A DNA stretch of 45,073 bases from Lachnospiraceae bacterium (lineage in GTDB: Bacteria; Bacillota_A; Clostridia; Lachnospirales; Lachnospiraceae). Under the pieces are notes generated by a model. It did not search any database. It saw only the letters and a program-made list of their open reading frames with translations, and was not told the DNA's origin. The position numbers and the translations under genes are program-made. The stretch lies in NCBI GenBank assembly GCA_009774465.1, contig VSNT01000014.1:1-45073 (forward strand), written 5' to 3'. Within the stretch, counting starts at the first letter, position 1. Each line of letters begins with the position of its first letter. Of this stretch, positions 35,739-43,971 are shown in pieces.

Positions 35739-35898
35739 TTATCACATTTTTCCCTCCCACTATCACTATTCACAAAACACCTGTTCAAGACAGGCATAAA
35801 AACCTCATGCCAAATTCGTTTTTTCGTTGGTGGATATTGTGGATAACTACGTGTATAACTCGACAATGGCCTTTTTATCACATTTTATATGTGGATAA
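35739..35898. other. AT-rich gene-free region with DnaA-box-like cluster
   Basis: The 556-base gap between hpf and the NlpC gene has no convincing gene. It holds two exact DnaA-box matches, TGTGGATAA at 35838-35846 and 35890-35898, plus two near matches TTATCACAT at 35739-35747 and 35875-35883, and a GTGTATAA at 35851. A weak AAAGGCA/TGCCTTT hairpin (35942-35980) and the hairpin GGGAATCC/GGGGTTCCC (about 36066-36085) follow. A dnaA gene is not in the window. Confidence 0.45.
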
Positions 35899-36103
35899 CT
35901 TTTTTTACAGAACATTCTCATTTTTTCTTTCCCGGGAGCATAAAGGCACATAATTTGTGAAACATGTACAAGTTGCCTTTTGTCAATGAACTTTTCCTAA
36001 AAAAATAATTTCAGACTTCTTTCCTCTTCTTCACGCAATGGCTCTGGAGGACTTTCTGTGACACAGGGAATCCAAAAAGGGGTTCCCATATGATAAAAAA
36101 AAT

Positions 36104-36143
36104 ACCGCCGCATCTTCGACTGGAAAGTCCCTGATGCGGCGGT
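36104..36143 (-). terminator. Terminator of the NlpC/P60 gene
   Basis: A perfect 11-bp stem, ACCGCCGCATC with GATGCGGCGGT, is followed on the minus strand by a run of T. It lies 16 bases after the stop codon. Confidence 0.92.
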
Positions 36144-36159
36144 CATGTTTAAGGTTTTC

Positions 36160-37536
36160 TTAGAAAATTCTTCTTATCGAGAGAATGGAACGATACGTTG
36201 CGTTGGAAATAATAATACCGGTCTTTGATGTGGAAGCATGAACAATCTGTCCGTTTCCGGCATAAATTGCCACATGGCCCGAGTAGCAGATGATATCGCC
36301 TGGCTGTGCATTTTCGATACCGTTTACTGCTGAACCCACATTTCTGTCTGCTGCAGATGAATGAGGCAGGCTGACGCCAAAGTTTTCATAAACACTCATT
36401 ACAAAGCCCGAGCAGTCGGCTCCATTTGTAAGGCTGGTGCCTCCATACACATAAGGATTTCCAACAAACTGGCAGGCAAAATCCACTACTGACTGGCCTA
36501 ACTCGCTTCCGCTTCCGGAAGTAACTGCCGGCGGTATAATCGTCTGTTCTGACGCGCCTGCACTGCTGGCTGCCTGCCGCTCTCTCATTGCTCTGGCGGC
36601 TGCTTCCTGAGCTGCTCTTCTCTCTGCCGCCTCTTTTGCAAGTCTGGCTTCTTCTTCTGCCTTTGACTCTGCCTTCACAAATTCAGTGGAAAGTTCAACA
36701 AATTCTCTTGAAACGTATCCGTCGCCTTCCTCTATGTTTACCTTCACCCATTCGTCAAGTTCTTCGGTAACTAATAATTCATCACTGAAAGGCACAAATC
36801 CAACTACTGAGGATTCTGTTGTAGGATTTTCCCTTACAAATAATGTCTCGGTATTTACTGTTGCAATTCTGGTTCCTACTTCTTTTGCAAGTTCTACCGC
36901 ACTGTCTCCGGTCACACAGTATTCAGCTTTTACATAACCGGTCACGCTGCCGGATGTGATCTCGTACCATCCATCCTGCTCTGATACAAATTCACCTACT
37001 GATTTATCATACAGCTTTCCAAGGATTTCTCCATCTTCCCCCGGAATGCTTCTTACGTTAACGTAATCATTTACCTTTGCAATTACCAGGGACTTAAAAC
37101 CTTCCTCTTCCTTCTTGGCTTCCAGCTCATTTTCCTTCTGGATAATCGTCTTGGTAGTGGTTGCAATCATTGTTTCCTCGATGACCTGTTCTTCTCCCGG
37201 CTCCGCATCCGGCAACAATCCTGCTCCTGATTCCGGTGATGCCGCTGCAAGCACTGACGCTGCTACCGCTGATGCGGCGGCACTGAAGGTTGGAAGCTCT
37301 TCTTTTTCTGAACTCTCCTGCTTATTTTCATTTGAGACAGAACCAATCTCTTCCTCTTCATCCTTAATATTTTTTACGCTGGTGCCATTAGATGATAAAA
37401 AGTAATCCACCCCTGCCGACGGAAGACCATTTGCCTCCGCTGCCAATAATTCCATATTCATGCCTGAAAATAAAAGTGCTGCTGCCAAAGCTGCCATAAC
37501 AACTTTTCTGCCTGTCTTCACATTTTTTCTCTGCAC
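36160..37536 (-). CDS. Secreted SH3-NlpC/P60 peptidoglycan hydrolase
   Basis: A 458-residue exported cell-wall enzyme. A basic N-terminus and hydrophobic segment (MAALAAALLFSG) precede an Ala/Glu-rich region. Two bacterial SH3 domains follow: VNDYVNVRSIPGEDGEILG and TETLFVRENPTTESSVVG; then a Glu/Ala coiled-coil linker. The C-terminal NlpC/P60 domain has the catalytic cysteine in GADCSGFV, histidine in GHVAIYAG and the third residue in IVHASTS. It cuts D-Glu-diamino-acid bonds in stem peptides. The GTG start at 37536 follows GGAGG by 5 bases. A WalR-like box sits between promoter and start. It has no transglutaminase or other extra domains. Confidence 0.92.
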   Translation of the reverse strand: MQRKNVKTGRKVVMAALAAALLFSGMNMELLAAEANGLPSAGVDYFLSSNGTSVKNIKDEEEEIGSVSNENKQESSEKEELPTFSAAASAVAASVLAAASPESGAGLLPDAEPGEEQVIEETMIATTTKTIIQKENELEAKKEEEGFKSLVIAKVNDYVNVRSIPGEDGEILGKLYDKSVGEFVSEQDGWYEITSGSVTGYVKAEYCVTGDSAVELAKEVGTRIATVNTETLFVRENPTTESSVVGFVPFSDELLVTEELDEWVKVNIEEGDGYVSREFVELSTEFVKAESKAEEEARLAKEAAERRAAQEAAARAMRERQAASSAGASEQTIIPPAVTSGSGSELGQSVVDFACQFVGNPYVYGGTSLTNGADCSGFVMSVYENFGVSLPHSSAADRNVGSAVNGIENAQPGDIICYSGHVAIYAGNGQIVHASTSKTGIIISNATYRSILSIRRIF

Positions 37537-37604
37537 GATAACCTCCGATCCAATCCAACACATATTAACATATGTATGAAAGTTTTATCATTTTTCTTAT
37601 GAAT

Positions 37605-37621
37605 TGTTACAAATTTGTTAC
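37605..37621 (+). promoter_or_regulatory. WalR (YycF)-like operator of the NlpC/P60 gene
   Basis: TGTTAC-AAATT-TGTTAC is a perfect match to the known WalR pattern TGTWAH-N5-TGTWAH. It lies just downstream of the -10 of the NlpC/P60 promoter, a place more consistent with repression than with activation. WalR controls cell-wall hydrolases in Bacillus and relatives. Confidence 0.5.
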
Positions 37622-37632
37622 GTCTGTTAATA

Positions 37633-37661
37633 AATATAACACCCCTTCCCCCATCTGTCAA
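37633..37661 (-). promoter_or_regulatory. Promoter of the NlpC/P60 gene
   Basis: TTGACA (37656-37661) and TATATT (37633-37638) on the minus strand, spacer 17 bases. It gives a leader of about 90 bases. Confidence 0.8.
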
Positions 37662-37697
37662 CCACTGGGAAAAATTTCCTACAAACAGTTCAGCCAT

Positions 37698-37758
37698 AAA
37701 AAAAGAAGACATCAACGCGTGGATGCTTGCATACAAAGCGTTGATGTCTTCTTTTTTT
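37698..37758 (-). terminator. Terminator between trxB and the NlpC/P60 gene
   Basis: A very strong stem of over 20 bp: A7-GAAGACATCAACGC with GCGTTGATGTCTTC-T7, loop 19 bases. The A and T runs allow termination in both directions. Confidence 0.9.
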
Positions 37759-37766
37759 ATGAGCGG

Positions 37767-37845
37767 AGCGCCCCAAGATGAGCAAAAGAATGAGCCGCCT
37801 TTGCGGCGCCGGATGCGAAGCAGCCGCTTTTGCGAATCCTGGGGG
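37767..37845. repeat. Compound palindrome (REP-like)
   Basis: CCCCA..GAT and ATC..TGGGG arms enclose a short GCCGC/GCGGC hairpin and further GC-rich inverted bits. It lies between the trxB stop and its terminator. It has the look of the other dispersed palindromes, with a different sequence. Confidence 0.5.
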
Positions 37846-37877
37846 AGGCTGAACTGCCCCCTGATTTCTTTACACAA

Positions 37878-38876
37878 TCACTTCACACCATTCAAATACT
37901 CCAGCACAGAAGTAACTGCATTTGCGCCATCAGCAACTGCTGTCACTACCTGCCGTAATTTCTTTTTCCTTATGTCACCTGCTGCAAATACACCTGACAC
38001 ACTTGTCATACAATCCTCACCTGCCAGCACATACCCACTTTCGTCCTGTTTTACCATGCCTTTGAGAATATCCCCTGCCGGAATAATACCTACTGCCACA
38101 AATACACCATCCACTGAAAGCACCCTGCTTTCACCTGTCCTCACATTTTCAAGAACAATCCCCTGCACCTTGTCGGAGCCTTCGATTTTTTTTGCCACCG
38201 TATCCCACAGGATCTCCACATTAGGAAGAGACATAAGCTCTTTTTGCAAAACTGCCGCCGCCCGCAATTCATCCCGTCTGTGAATCAGATACACCTTCTC
38301 GCAGGCCCTTGCCAGAAAAATAGCGTCCTCCACTGCTACATCACCACCACCGACCACTGCGGTCACTTTTCCTCTGAAAAAGGCACCGTCGCAGGTTGCA
38401 CAATAAGATACCCCCATACCGGTCAATTCTTCTTCCCCCGGAATCCCCAGCTTTGCATGGGTGGCTCCCGTAGCTGCCAATACTGTTCTGGCTTTTATTT
38501 CTCCCTGGTCTGTCAGCACAATAAATCCTGAATCTGCCCCTTTATTTTCAGGAAGAGATGCTGCTTTCATCTCCGCTTTTCTTTCATCCTTTTGTTCTGC
38601 TTTCTGCAATGTTGTTTCAGCCAACTCTATTTTCTGCACTGCCGCTTCCATAAATTCACAGCCCAGTTTATCCGCATGTTCCCTGAATTTCATTCCCAAA
38701 TCAAACCCATTAATTCCCGGAAGCCCCGGGTAATTATCTACTTCATAAGTATTAAGCACCTGCCCGCCGCTCATTAGATTCTGCTCTAAAGTCACCGCAT
38801 TAAGGCCTGCTCTCTTAGCATAAATGGAAGCAGAAAGTCCAGCCGGACCAGAACCGATTATTACCAAATCATACAT
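37878..38876 (-). CDS. trxB: Thioredoxin reductase (FAD/NAD(P)H-dependent)
   Basis: A 332-residue flavoprotein. The FAD motif is IIGSGPAGLSASIYAKRAG near the N-terminus, the redox pair is C159-x-x-C162 in CATCDGAFF, NADPH-binding VVGGGDVAVE follows, and AAGDI closes the FAD site. It reduces thioredoxin or a similar partner; none is adjacent. Compared with usual TrxB (about 310-320 residues) it has a charged, lysine/glutamate-rich insert at about 86-116. AAAGAGG precedes the ATG. It stands alone. Confidence 0.93.
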   Translation of the reverse strand: MYDLVIIGSGPAGLSASIYAKRAGLNAVTLEQNLMSGGQVLNTYEVDNYPGLPGINGFDLGMKFREHADKLGCEFMEAAVQKIELAETTLQKAEQKDERKAEMKAASLPENKGADSGFIVLTDQGEIKARTVLAATGATHAKLGIPGEEELTGMGVSYCATCDGAFFRGKVTAVVGGGDVAVEDAIFLARACEKVYLIHRRDELRAAAVLQKELMSLPNVEILWDTVAKKIEGSDKVQGIVLENVRTGESRVLSVDGVFVAVGIIPAGDILKGMVKQDESGYVLAGEDCMTSVSGVFAAGDIRKKKLRQVVTAVADGANAVTSVLEYLNGVK

Positions 38877-39039
38877 AAATTAATCCTCTTTCTTCCTATT
38901 ATAATATATTTCTATATAATTTTATATTATATAACTATGCAGTTTTATATTTGACTGTGAAAGTCAATTTATTTACAATAGCTTATCTTTGTAAATGTCC
39001 TTGCACATTTATTACAAATTTATGACAAAACTGCCATTC

Positions 39040-39759
39040 TTACATCCACCCGCCATCCATAGTGATGATCTGGCCAGTCATGTAGGAAGGAGCATTTATA
39101 ATCTGCCTTATCATCTCACCAGCTTCCATAGCAGTTCCAATCCTGTCTGCCGGAATCTCCTCCCGAAGGGCCTCCATATCCTCTTTGGAAAAACAGACAT
39201 TCATGTCAGTATCAATCACTCCAAAAGCTACAGCATTGACTTGTACATTACTGGGCGCAAGTTCCCTGGCAAGCGCTCTGGTAAAGCTGTTGACACCTCC
39301 CTTTGTTGTACTGTAGGCAACTTCCATAGAAGCACCAACATTTCCCCATACGGAAGAAACATTGATAATCTTTCCTTCCCTTCGCCTCACCATCTGAGGC
39401 ACTACCAGCCGGCACAAATAAAATAATGAATTTAAATTTGTGTTCATCACCTGATGCCACCGCTCCAAAGTCATATCCGTGAGCAGACCTACATAAGATA
39501 TTGCCGCATTATTAATCAACACATGTATTTCCCCTGCCTGCCTTAACATTGTTTCCACCTGTGCGGCATCTGATACATCACAGATTGCAGTCTGACAGCA
39601 GATTCCATATGATTGCTCCAATTCATCTGCCAGCCTTTTTATCTTTTCTTCCGAATTCCTGCACACCAGAAACAAGTCATAGCCTTCCCCTGCCAAAACT
39701 CTGGCGGCAGCTTCTCCAATTCCTCTGGAGCCGCCTGTAATCAACACTTTTTTTCTCAT
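39040..39759 (-). CDS. Short-chain dehydrogenase/reductase (FabG/YmfI-like)
   Basis: A 239-residue classical SDR: cofactor motif TGGSRGIGEAA, NNAA, catalytic serine in INVSSVWG, and the YSTTK active-site Tyr and Lys. The shape of the C-terminus (TGQIITMDGGWM) is FabG-like. Its substrate is not evident; a FabG role in fatty-acid synthesis seems less likely because no fab gene is next to it. It follows metF by about 60 bases and GAGGG lies before its ATG, so the two are probably cotranscribed. Confidence 0.88.
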   Translation of the reverse strand: MRKKVLITGGSRGIGEAAARVLAGEGYDLFLVCRNSEEKIKRLADELEQSYGICCQTAICDVSDAAQVETMLRQAGEIHVLINNAAISYVGLLTDMTLERWHQVMNTNLNSLFYLCRLVVPQMVRRREGKIINVSSVWGNVGASMEVAYSTTKGGVNSFTRALARELAPSNVQVNAVAFGVIDTDMNVCFSKEDMEALREEIPADRIGTAMEAGEMIRQIINAPSYMTGQIITMDGGWM

Positions 39760-39820
39760 CTATCCCTCTATTTTCTGAATTCATGCGCCGGCACACCCGA
39801 AAACCACAAATCCCTCAGTT

Positions 39821-40693
39821 CTAAATCAGGTTTCTGATACTGTCACAGATTCTTCCTGCTACTTTAGAATTATTCATGGTATAAACATGAATTCCATCCA
39901 CATCATTTGCAATTAAATCCACAATCTGATTTATCGCATAGGCCAGCCCTGCGTCAAACAATGCTTCCTTATTATATTCATATTTGTGAAGTATCTTCTC
40001 AAATTTAGCCGGAAGGGTGGCGCCGCAGATATTGACCATGCGCTCAATCTGCGCCCGGTTTGTCACCGGCATGATTCCTGCTTCAATAGGTACCGTAATT
40101 CCTGCAATCCGTGTTTTTTCATAAAACCGGTAAAAGGCATCATTATCAAAAAAAAGCTGAGACACCAGATGATCTGCTCCCGCATCCACCTTCTTTTTTA
40201 AATTATGTATATCGTCAATAGCATTTTTTGCCTCTAAATGCGTCTCCGGATAGCATGCGCCGCTAATATGGAAATCTCCCTGGGTTTTGATATAAGCTAC
40301 CAGCTCATCTGCATATTTAAAATCATTTTTTACAGGAATGTTGGGATTAATATCTCCCCGAAGCGCAAGAATATTTTCAATCCCCTCTTCCTTTAACTGG
40401 GAAAGAATCATTCCAATCTCTTCTTTTCCGTAATGAAGGCATGTCAGATGTACGATTGGTTCAACACCATAATTATTTTTTATCTTCTTTGCCAGTTCTA
40501 CTGTCTGATTATCTACCGCACTTCCTCCTGCTCCAAAAGTTATGCTGATAAAATCAGGATGAAGGTCACACAGTTTTTCCAGTGTGGCATCAATATTTTT
40601 CAATGCTTCCTCCTTCTTTGGAGGAAAAATCTCAAAGGACAAAACCGGCTTTCCTTCTTTCTTTTTTGCCTGTACAATCTTACTTACTTTCAA
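39821..40693 (-). CDS. metF: 5,10-methylenetetrahydrofolate reductase
   Basis: A 290-residue TIM-barrel flavoenzyme: FEIFPPK near the start, DFISITFGAGGS, LALRGD, and GISGACYPETH in the form FHISGACYPETHLEA, then QLFFDND and GIMPVTN. It makes 5-methyl-THF for methionine synthesis and one-carbon metabolism. The start is a TTG at 40693 with AGGGAG 5 bases upstream, a rare codon choice that would lower translation. A strong terminator stands just 30 bases before it, so its transcript must come from read-through or from a promoter hidden in the hairpin. Confidence 0.95.
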   Translation of the reverse strand: MKVSKIVQAKKKEGKPVLSFEIFPPKKEEALKNIDATLEKLCDLHPDFISITFGAGGSAVDNQTVELAKKIKNNYGVEPIVHLTCLHYGKEEIGMILSQLKEEGIENILALRGDINPNIPVKNDFKYADELVAYIKTQGDFHISGACYPETHLEAKNAIDDIHNLKKKVDAGADHLVSQLFFDNDAFYRFYEKTRIAGITVPIEAGIMPVTNRAQIERMVNICGATLPAKFEKILHKYEYNKEALFDAGLAYAINQIVDLIANDVDGIHVYTMNNSKVAGRICDSIRNLI

Positions 40694-40723
40694 ATTTACT
40701 CCCTGCCTTTCCTATCTCATAAA

Positions 40724-40755
40724 AAAGTACGAGCCAAATAACCGGCTCGTACTTT
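40724..40755 (-). terminator. Terminator between the small gene and metF
   Basis: A perfect 12-bp stem, AAAGTACGAGCC with GGCTCGTACTTT and an 8-base loop, followed by T on the minus strand. Its base is about 30 bases before the metF start codon. Confidence 0.88.
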
Positions 40756-40771
40756 ATTATACTTGATTCCC

Positions 40772-40957
40772 TTAAAAATTACCAATAGAATCAATAATTT
40801 TATCCATTTCATCTTTCGTTCTTGCATCTTTGCATTTTAAGATAATATGCTCCTTCTCTGCTTCGCTCAGACGGTCATAGCCAGCCTGTGCCCGCTCATT
40901 CATCATAAGCGCCATACTAAGTCCTACAGGAAGGTTTGGATAGCTTTCTTCAAACAT
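40772..40957 (-). CDS. Small conserved protein, unknown function (61 residues)
   Basis: A short, charged, helical-looking protein: MFEESYPNLPVG, MMNERAQAGYDRLSEAEKE and DARTKDEMDKIIDSI. I recognise no domain. AAGGAGG at a 9-base distance and its own strong terminator support it as a real gene. It is soluble and has no signal peptide. Confidence 0.75.
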   Translation of the reverse strand: MFEESYPNLPVGLSMALMMNERAQAGYDRLSEAEKEHIILKCKDARTKDEMDKIIDSIGNF

Positions 40958-41008
40958 GTGCCCACACCTCCTTACTTATTATGTGGACACTATATTCTTT
41001 TTATTCTG

Positions 41009-41434
41009 TTATTGCTTCTTATGGAAAACAAACAGCTTGCTGATCAGATAATTGCCGATCGTGACAAGCACGGAGGACACAAATTTACTGATAATATCAT
41101 TGATTCCCATTAATGTTACCATAACAAACATAACAACCATATCCAGCAGAAGCGTAGATATTCTGGAAGCCGAAAAATTTACTGCTTCCTTTAAAATATT
41201 TTTTTCCGTACTTTTAAATACATACTTACGATTTGTCACATAGGCAAATGCCACGCCTGCCACCCATGACAAGATATTGGCAATCTGCAGTTCTATTGGA
41301 TTTTCCGTATCCAGAAATGTCCATATACTGACAGCATATACCATCCAACTGAAAATTGTGGTCATTACACCCACAATAATATAATTTACAATCTCTTCAT
41401 GTTTTTTATACAATTCCAGCAACTTTTTTTTCAC
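41009..41434 (-). CDS. GtrA family membrane protein
   Basis: A 141-residue protein with four membrane segments and the GtrA pattern: YIIVGVMTTIFSW, ILSWVAGVAFAYVTNRKYVF and a last helix with ISKLFVF. Members are thought to flip lipid-linked sugars. It starts with GTG, six bases after GGAGG. Here it stands without its usual GT2 partner; the fused GT2-GtrA is 16 kb away. Confidence 0.85.
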   Translation of the reverse strand: MKKKLLELYKKHEEIVNYIIVGVMTTIFSWMVYAVSIWTFLDTENPIELQIANILSWVAGVAFAYVTNRKYVFKSTEKNILKEAVNFSASRISTLLLDMVVMFVMVTLMGINDIISKFVSSVLVTIGNYLISKLFVFHKKQ

Positions 41435-41544
41435 TTGATTCCTCCTGCTGTAAAAAACAAATTTACTCTATAAAGATTACATCAATGTGCAGGGCACGTC
41501 AAGTCCGTTAATCTCACCGGAATCTGAAAATTGATTTCCGTGCT

Positions 41545-43194
41545 TTAATCTCCTCTAGCAACCTTTGCCGGATACCATTTTTGAAACCATAAGGTAAAAA
41601 GTCCCATAAAAGCCGGCAGTACGGAATTAACCGCTCCGGTCAAATATCCAATCTGCGTTCCCATGATAAAATAAGTCCATATGGGCGTCAACAGATACAA
41701 GATTCCCCATATAAATGTCAGGATTCGATTTGTCTTTATAAAGAGAGGATTTTTTAAAGCCTCCTCCCCACCATAACCGTTCATGGAATAGTTCGCGGTA
41801 AGAGGAATTTTGACCAGACAGGTCATAGTCCACATGACACCAAATGCCAAATAAGACAAAGGTATCAGCAAACGCACCGGACCACCCATAAGTACTGCTA
41901 TTGACAATCCTGTCACCAATGTTCCGCTTAAAATATCATAGATTGTTTTCTTATTGTGGAAAAACAAAAGGGGCACCACTGCACAAGTAAAAATACTGAT
42001 CAGACTGCCTGCAAAAGGATTAATCGAAGCGGCAACCCAAAATACAATCCAGGGAATCAGCATTAGACTCATATTTGTTTTTTTACTGTTTTCTCTTTGC
42101 TGACTTTCCTGCGTATCCTTCTTTTCTGCCTCCTTACCGCCGCCAAAATAGCTGTCCCAGTTCAGCATCAGATTAAAATCCCCTTTTACTTTATAAAGCT
42201 GTTTCATCAATGCCTCATCACCGCGAATTTCTCCTGCTGCAATTGACTTCCACACGCTAAAAGGCGTTTCAATTCTTGTAGTGGACGCCTGAAAGTCTTT
42301 CTCCAAAACCTGACTGCCTTCCTTTCCCATAAGAACCTGATAGCATTCATCCAAATCCGTATAATACATTTCAAGCACCTGGTCTTTCCCGTTATAGCTC
42401 TCTTTGCAATATAAAGCTGCCATCTGCTTTGTAAAAGTAAAAGCTTCTGACCTCGCTTTACCGCTTTCCTTTTCAATTCCCCAACTGGCATCCGCCATGC
42501 TCTCAAAAACTTCCCTGGGATATAACAGCCGCTCCAGCTCCACTTTCGTCGCTTCGGCTATACCACCCTTTATGTATTCCCTTCCTGCCTGCTTTACATG
42601 CTCCAGATATTCACCTGTTTTCTTCCTTAACTCCGGCACCCGGAACAACTCTCCCTGTCCGCAGAAAATGGCAGTATATTTATCCTTACCGCACATATGG
42701 TCAAAAAGACTTCGCACACCGTCATAATTTCCTTCCGCAGTATAAAAGCCGCAGGTAGAAATCACTACCGTCTTTTTTTCACTCATATCATACCTTGAAG
42801 GATGACTTCCGTTTCCAACTCCGTCTTCTCTTTCCACCATAAAGGGAAGCACCATTGGAAGCTGACGGTCAATCAGATTCTTCAATCCTCCCGGCACCGT
42901 ATAATAATAAAGAGGAAAACTCCATATAGTGACATCCGCCCACAGAAGCTGTTCAATTATTTTTCCCATGTCATCCGAAAGGCAGCATTTTCCCGGTGTT
43001 TTACCCCAGCAGGAAAAACAGCCAAGACAGTGTTTTATATCCAGCCGAGTTACACAAACCTCCTCCACCTGAATTTCTTCCTCTTTGTTTTTTTCAGAAA
43101 TTTCCTGTTTTATTCCCTCTAAAAAAGCCTTTGTAAGCTGATACGTATTACTGCGTTCCCCCTTGGGGCTTCCGTTAATTACAAAAATGTTCAT
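41545..43194 (-). CDS. Flavodoxin-fold FMN reductase - SCP2-like - membrane fusion
   Basis: A 549-residue protein in three parts. Residues 1-190 form an NAD(P)H-dependent FMN reductase fold: VINGSPKGERSNTYQL at the phosphate loop, a CLGCFSCWGKTPGKC cysteine cluster, and WSFPLYYYTVPGGLKNLIDR. Residues about 265-360 resemble an SCP2 sterol-carrier domain (VWKSIAAGEIRGDEALMKQ, KVKGDFNLML). From about 380 on there are about six hydrophobic segments. ATGA overlap with the PadR gene shows coupling. I recognise the first domain well, the second with fair confidence; the whole combination is unfamiliar. It may move or reduce a hydrophobic molecule at the membrane. Confidence 0.75.
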   Translation of the reverse strand: MNIFVINGSPKGERSNTYQLTKAFLEGIKQEISEKNKEEEIQVEEVCVTRLDIKHCLGCFSCWGKTPGKCCLSDDMGKIIEQLLWADVTIWSFPLYYYTVPGGLKNLIDRQLPMVLPFMVEREDGVGNGSHPSRYDMSEKKTVVISTCGFYTAEGNYDGVRSLFDHMCGKDKYTAIFCGQGELFRVPELRKKTGEYLEHVKQAGREYIKGGIAEATKVELERLLYPREVFESMADASWGIEKESGKARSEAFTFTKQMAALYCKESYNGKDQVLEMYYTDLDECYQVLMGKEGSQVLEKDFQASTTRIETPFSVWKSIAAGEIRGDEALMKQLYKVKGDFNLMLNWDSYFGGGKEAEKKDTQESQQRENSKKTNMSLMLIPWIVFWVAASINPFAGSLISIFTCAVVPLLFFHNKKTIYDILSGTLVTGLSIAVLMGGPVRLLIPLSYLAFGVMWTMTCLVKIPLTANYSMNGYGGEEALKNPLFIKTNRILTFIWGILYLLTPIWTYFIMGTQIGYLTGAVNSVLPAFMGLFTLWFQKWYPAKVARGD

Positions 43195-43733
43195 TTCATT
43201 CCCTCCAGTCGTTCTATACAGCTTTGCGCCCAGTCGATCTGCATCTGCGCTCTTCTGCGTCCATAATCCACTGTCATTTCCCAATAGACAGTCTTTTCTC
43301 TCTGATCAACAAATCGGGCATATTCTTCAATGTATTCCGGTACAATTTCCAGTCTTTTTAATTCCTTTTCCCCTTCCTCTTTCAACCGCTTAAAGTAGGA
43401 GATACTTTCTTCCTTACTCCTTTCTCCCATGAAAAAAACCTTCATCAAAACAGACTGCTTTATGGAAGTTCCCAGTTTTTCCTCTCCCAGCCAGTTAAGA
43501 AGCGCTTCTCTGCCTTTTTCCGTGATAGAAAAAATATTTTTATCAGGCTTCCCCTGCTGAGGCACTACGATTTTGCTTACCCAGCTCTTTTTCTCCATTT
43601 CCTGCAGTTCCCGGTAAATCTGGCTTGTCTGTGCACTCCAGAAGAAGCGCAGGGAATCCCGGAATACCTCCATAACCTCGTACCCTGTCATTTCCTGATA
43701 ATTCAGCAGTCCTAAAATTCCATACTTTAACAC
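43191..43733 (-). CDS. PadR family transcriptional regulator
   Basis: A 180-residue winged-helix protein: MLKYGILGLLNYQEMTGYEVM is split here as LKYGILGLLNY and MTGYEVMEVF, followed by QIYRELQEMEKKSWV and the wing, and a C-terminal coiled coil for dimerisation (subfamily with the Vir_act_alpha_C-like tail). The GTG at 43733 is 7 bases after GGAGG, and an ATG two codons earlier is too close. It overlaps the next gene by ATGA, so the two are coregulated, and it most likely represses its own operon through the palindromes in its promoter. Confidence 0.88.
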   Translation of the reverse strand: MLKYGILGLLNYQEMTGYEVMEVFRDSLRFFWSAQTSQIYRELQEMEKKSWVSKIVVPQQGKPDKNIFSITEKGREALLNWLGEEKLGTSIKQSVLMKVFFMGERSKEESISYFKRLKEEGEKELKRLEIVPEYIEEYARFVDQREKTVYWEMTVDYGRRRAQMQIDWAQSCIERLEGMK

Positions 43734-43815
43734 CTGCATCCCTCCTGTATTTTTGTACTTTACTCTTTTTTAAAAATGTTGCTTACAAATATCCTGATTT
43801 TATGTAACTGTTTAT

Positions 43816-43867
43816 ATTATATTCTACTTATAGAATATATACAAGTAGAATATAATATTCAACTTGT
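43816..43867 (-). promoter_or_regulatory. PadR operon promoter with two palindromic operators
   Basis: TTGTAT (43839-43844) and TATAAT (43816-43821) on the minus strand, spacer 17 bases. A palindrome ATATTCTA-CTTA-TAGAATAT (43819-43838) fills the spacer. A second, ACAAGT-A-GAATAT-A-ATATTC-A-ACTTGT (43841-43867), covers the -35 side. Two sites overlapping a promoter fit PadR self-repression. Confidence 0.65.
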
Positions 43868-43893
43868 CTTATATGATATTTCACAAACCGTAT

Positions 43894-43935
43894 GTAAAAC
43901 AACGGGCGCCACGCTTCGCGAGCCGCCCTTATGTT
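43894..43935. repeat. Dispersed palindromic repeat, copy 2
   Basis: AACAACGGGCGCCACGCTTC then CGCGAGCCGCCCTTATG, with a GGGCG/CGCCC hairpin, related to the copy at 34985-35026. Both lie between a minus-strand terminator and the next upstream gene. Confidence 0.7.
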
Positions 43936-43942
43936 AACAAAA

Positions 43943-43964
43943 CAGGGAGATAATAATCTCCCTG
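43943..43964 (-). terminator. Terminator of the MerR-family gene
   Basis: CAGGGAGAT and ATCTCCCTG form a perfect 9-bp stem with a 4-base loop, followed by TTTTG on the minus strand. Confidence 0.85.
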
Positions 43965-43971
43965 CCTGCGT

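Noticed and set aside
35657..35953. 98-residue plus-strand frame in the hpf-NlpC gap
   Set aside because: Very Phe/Ile/Thr-rich, no ribosome binding site, runs through DnaA-like sites and A/T runs; likely chance.
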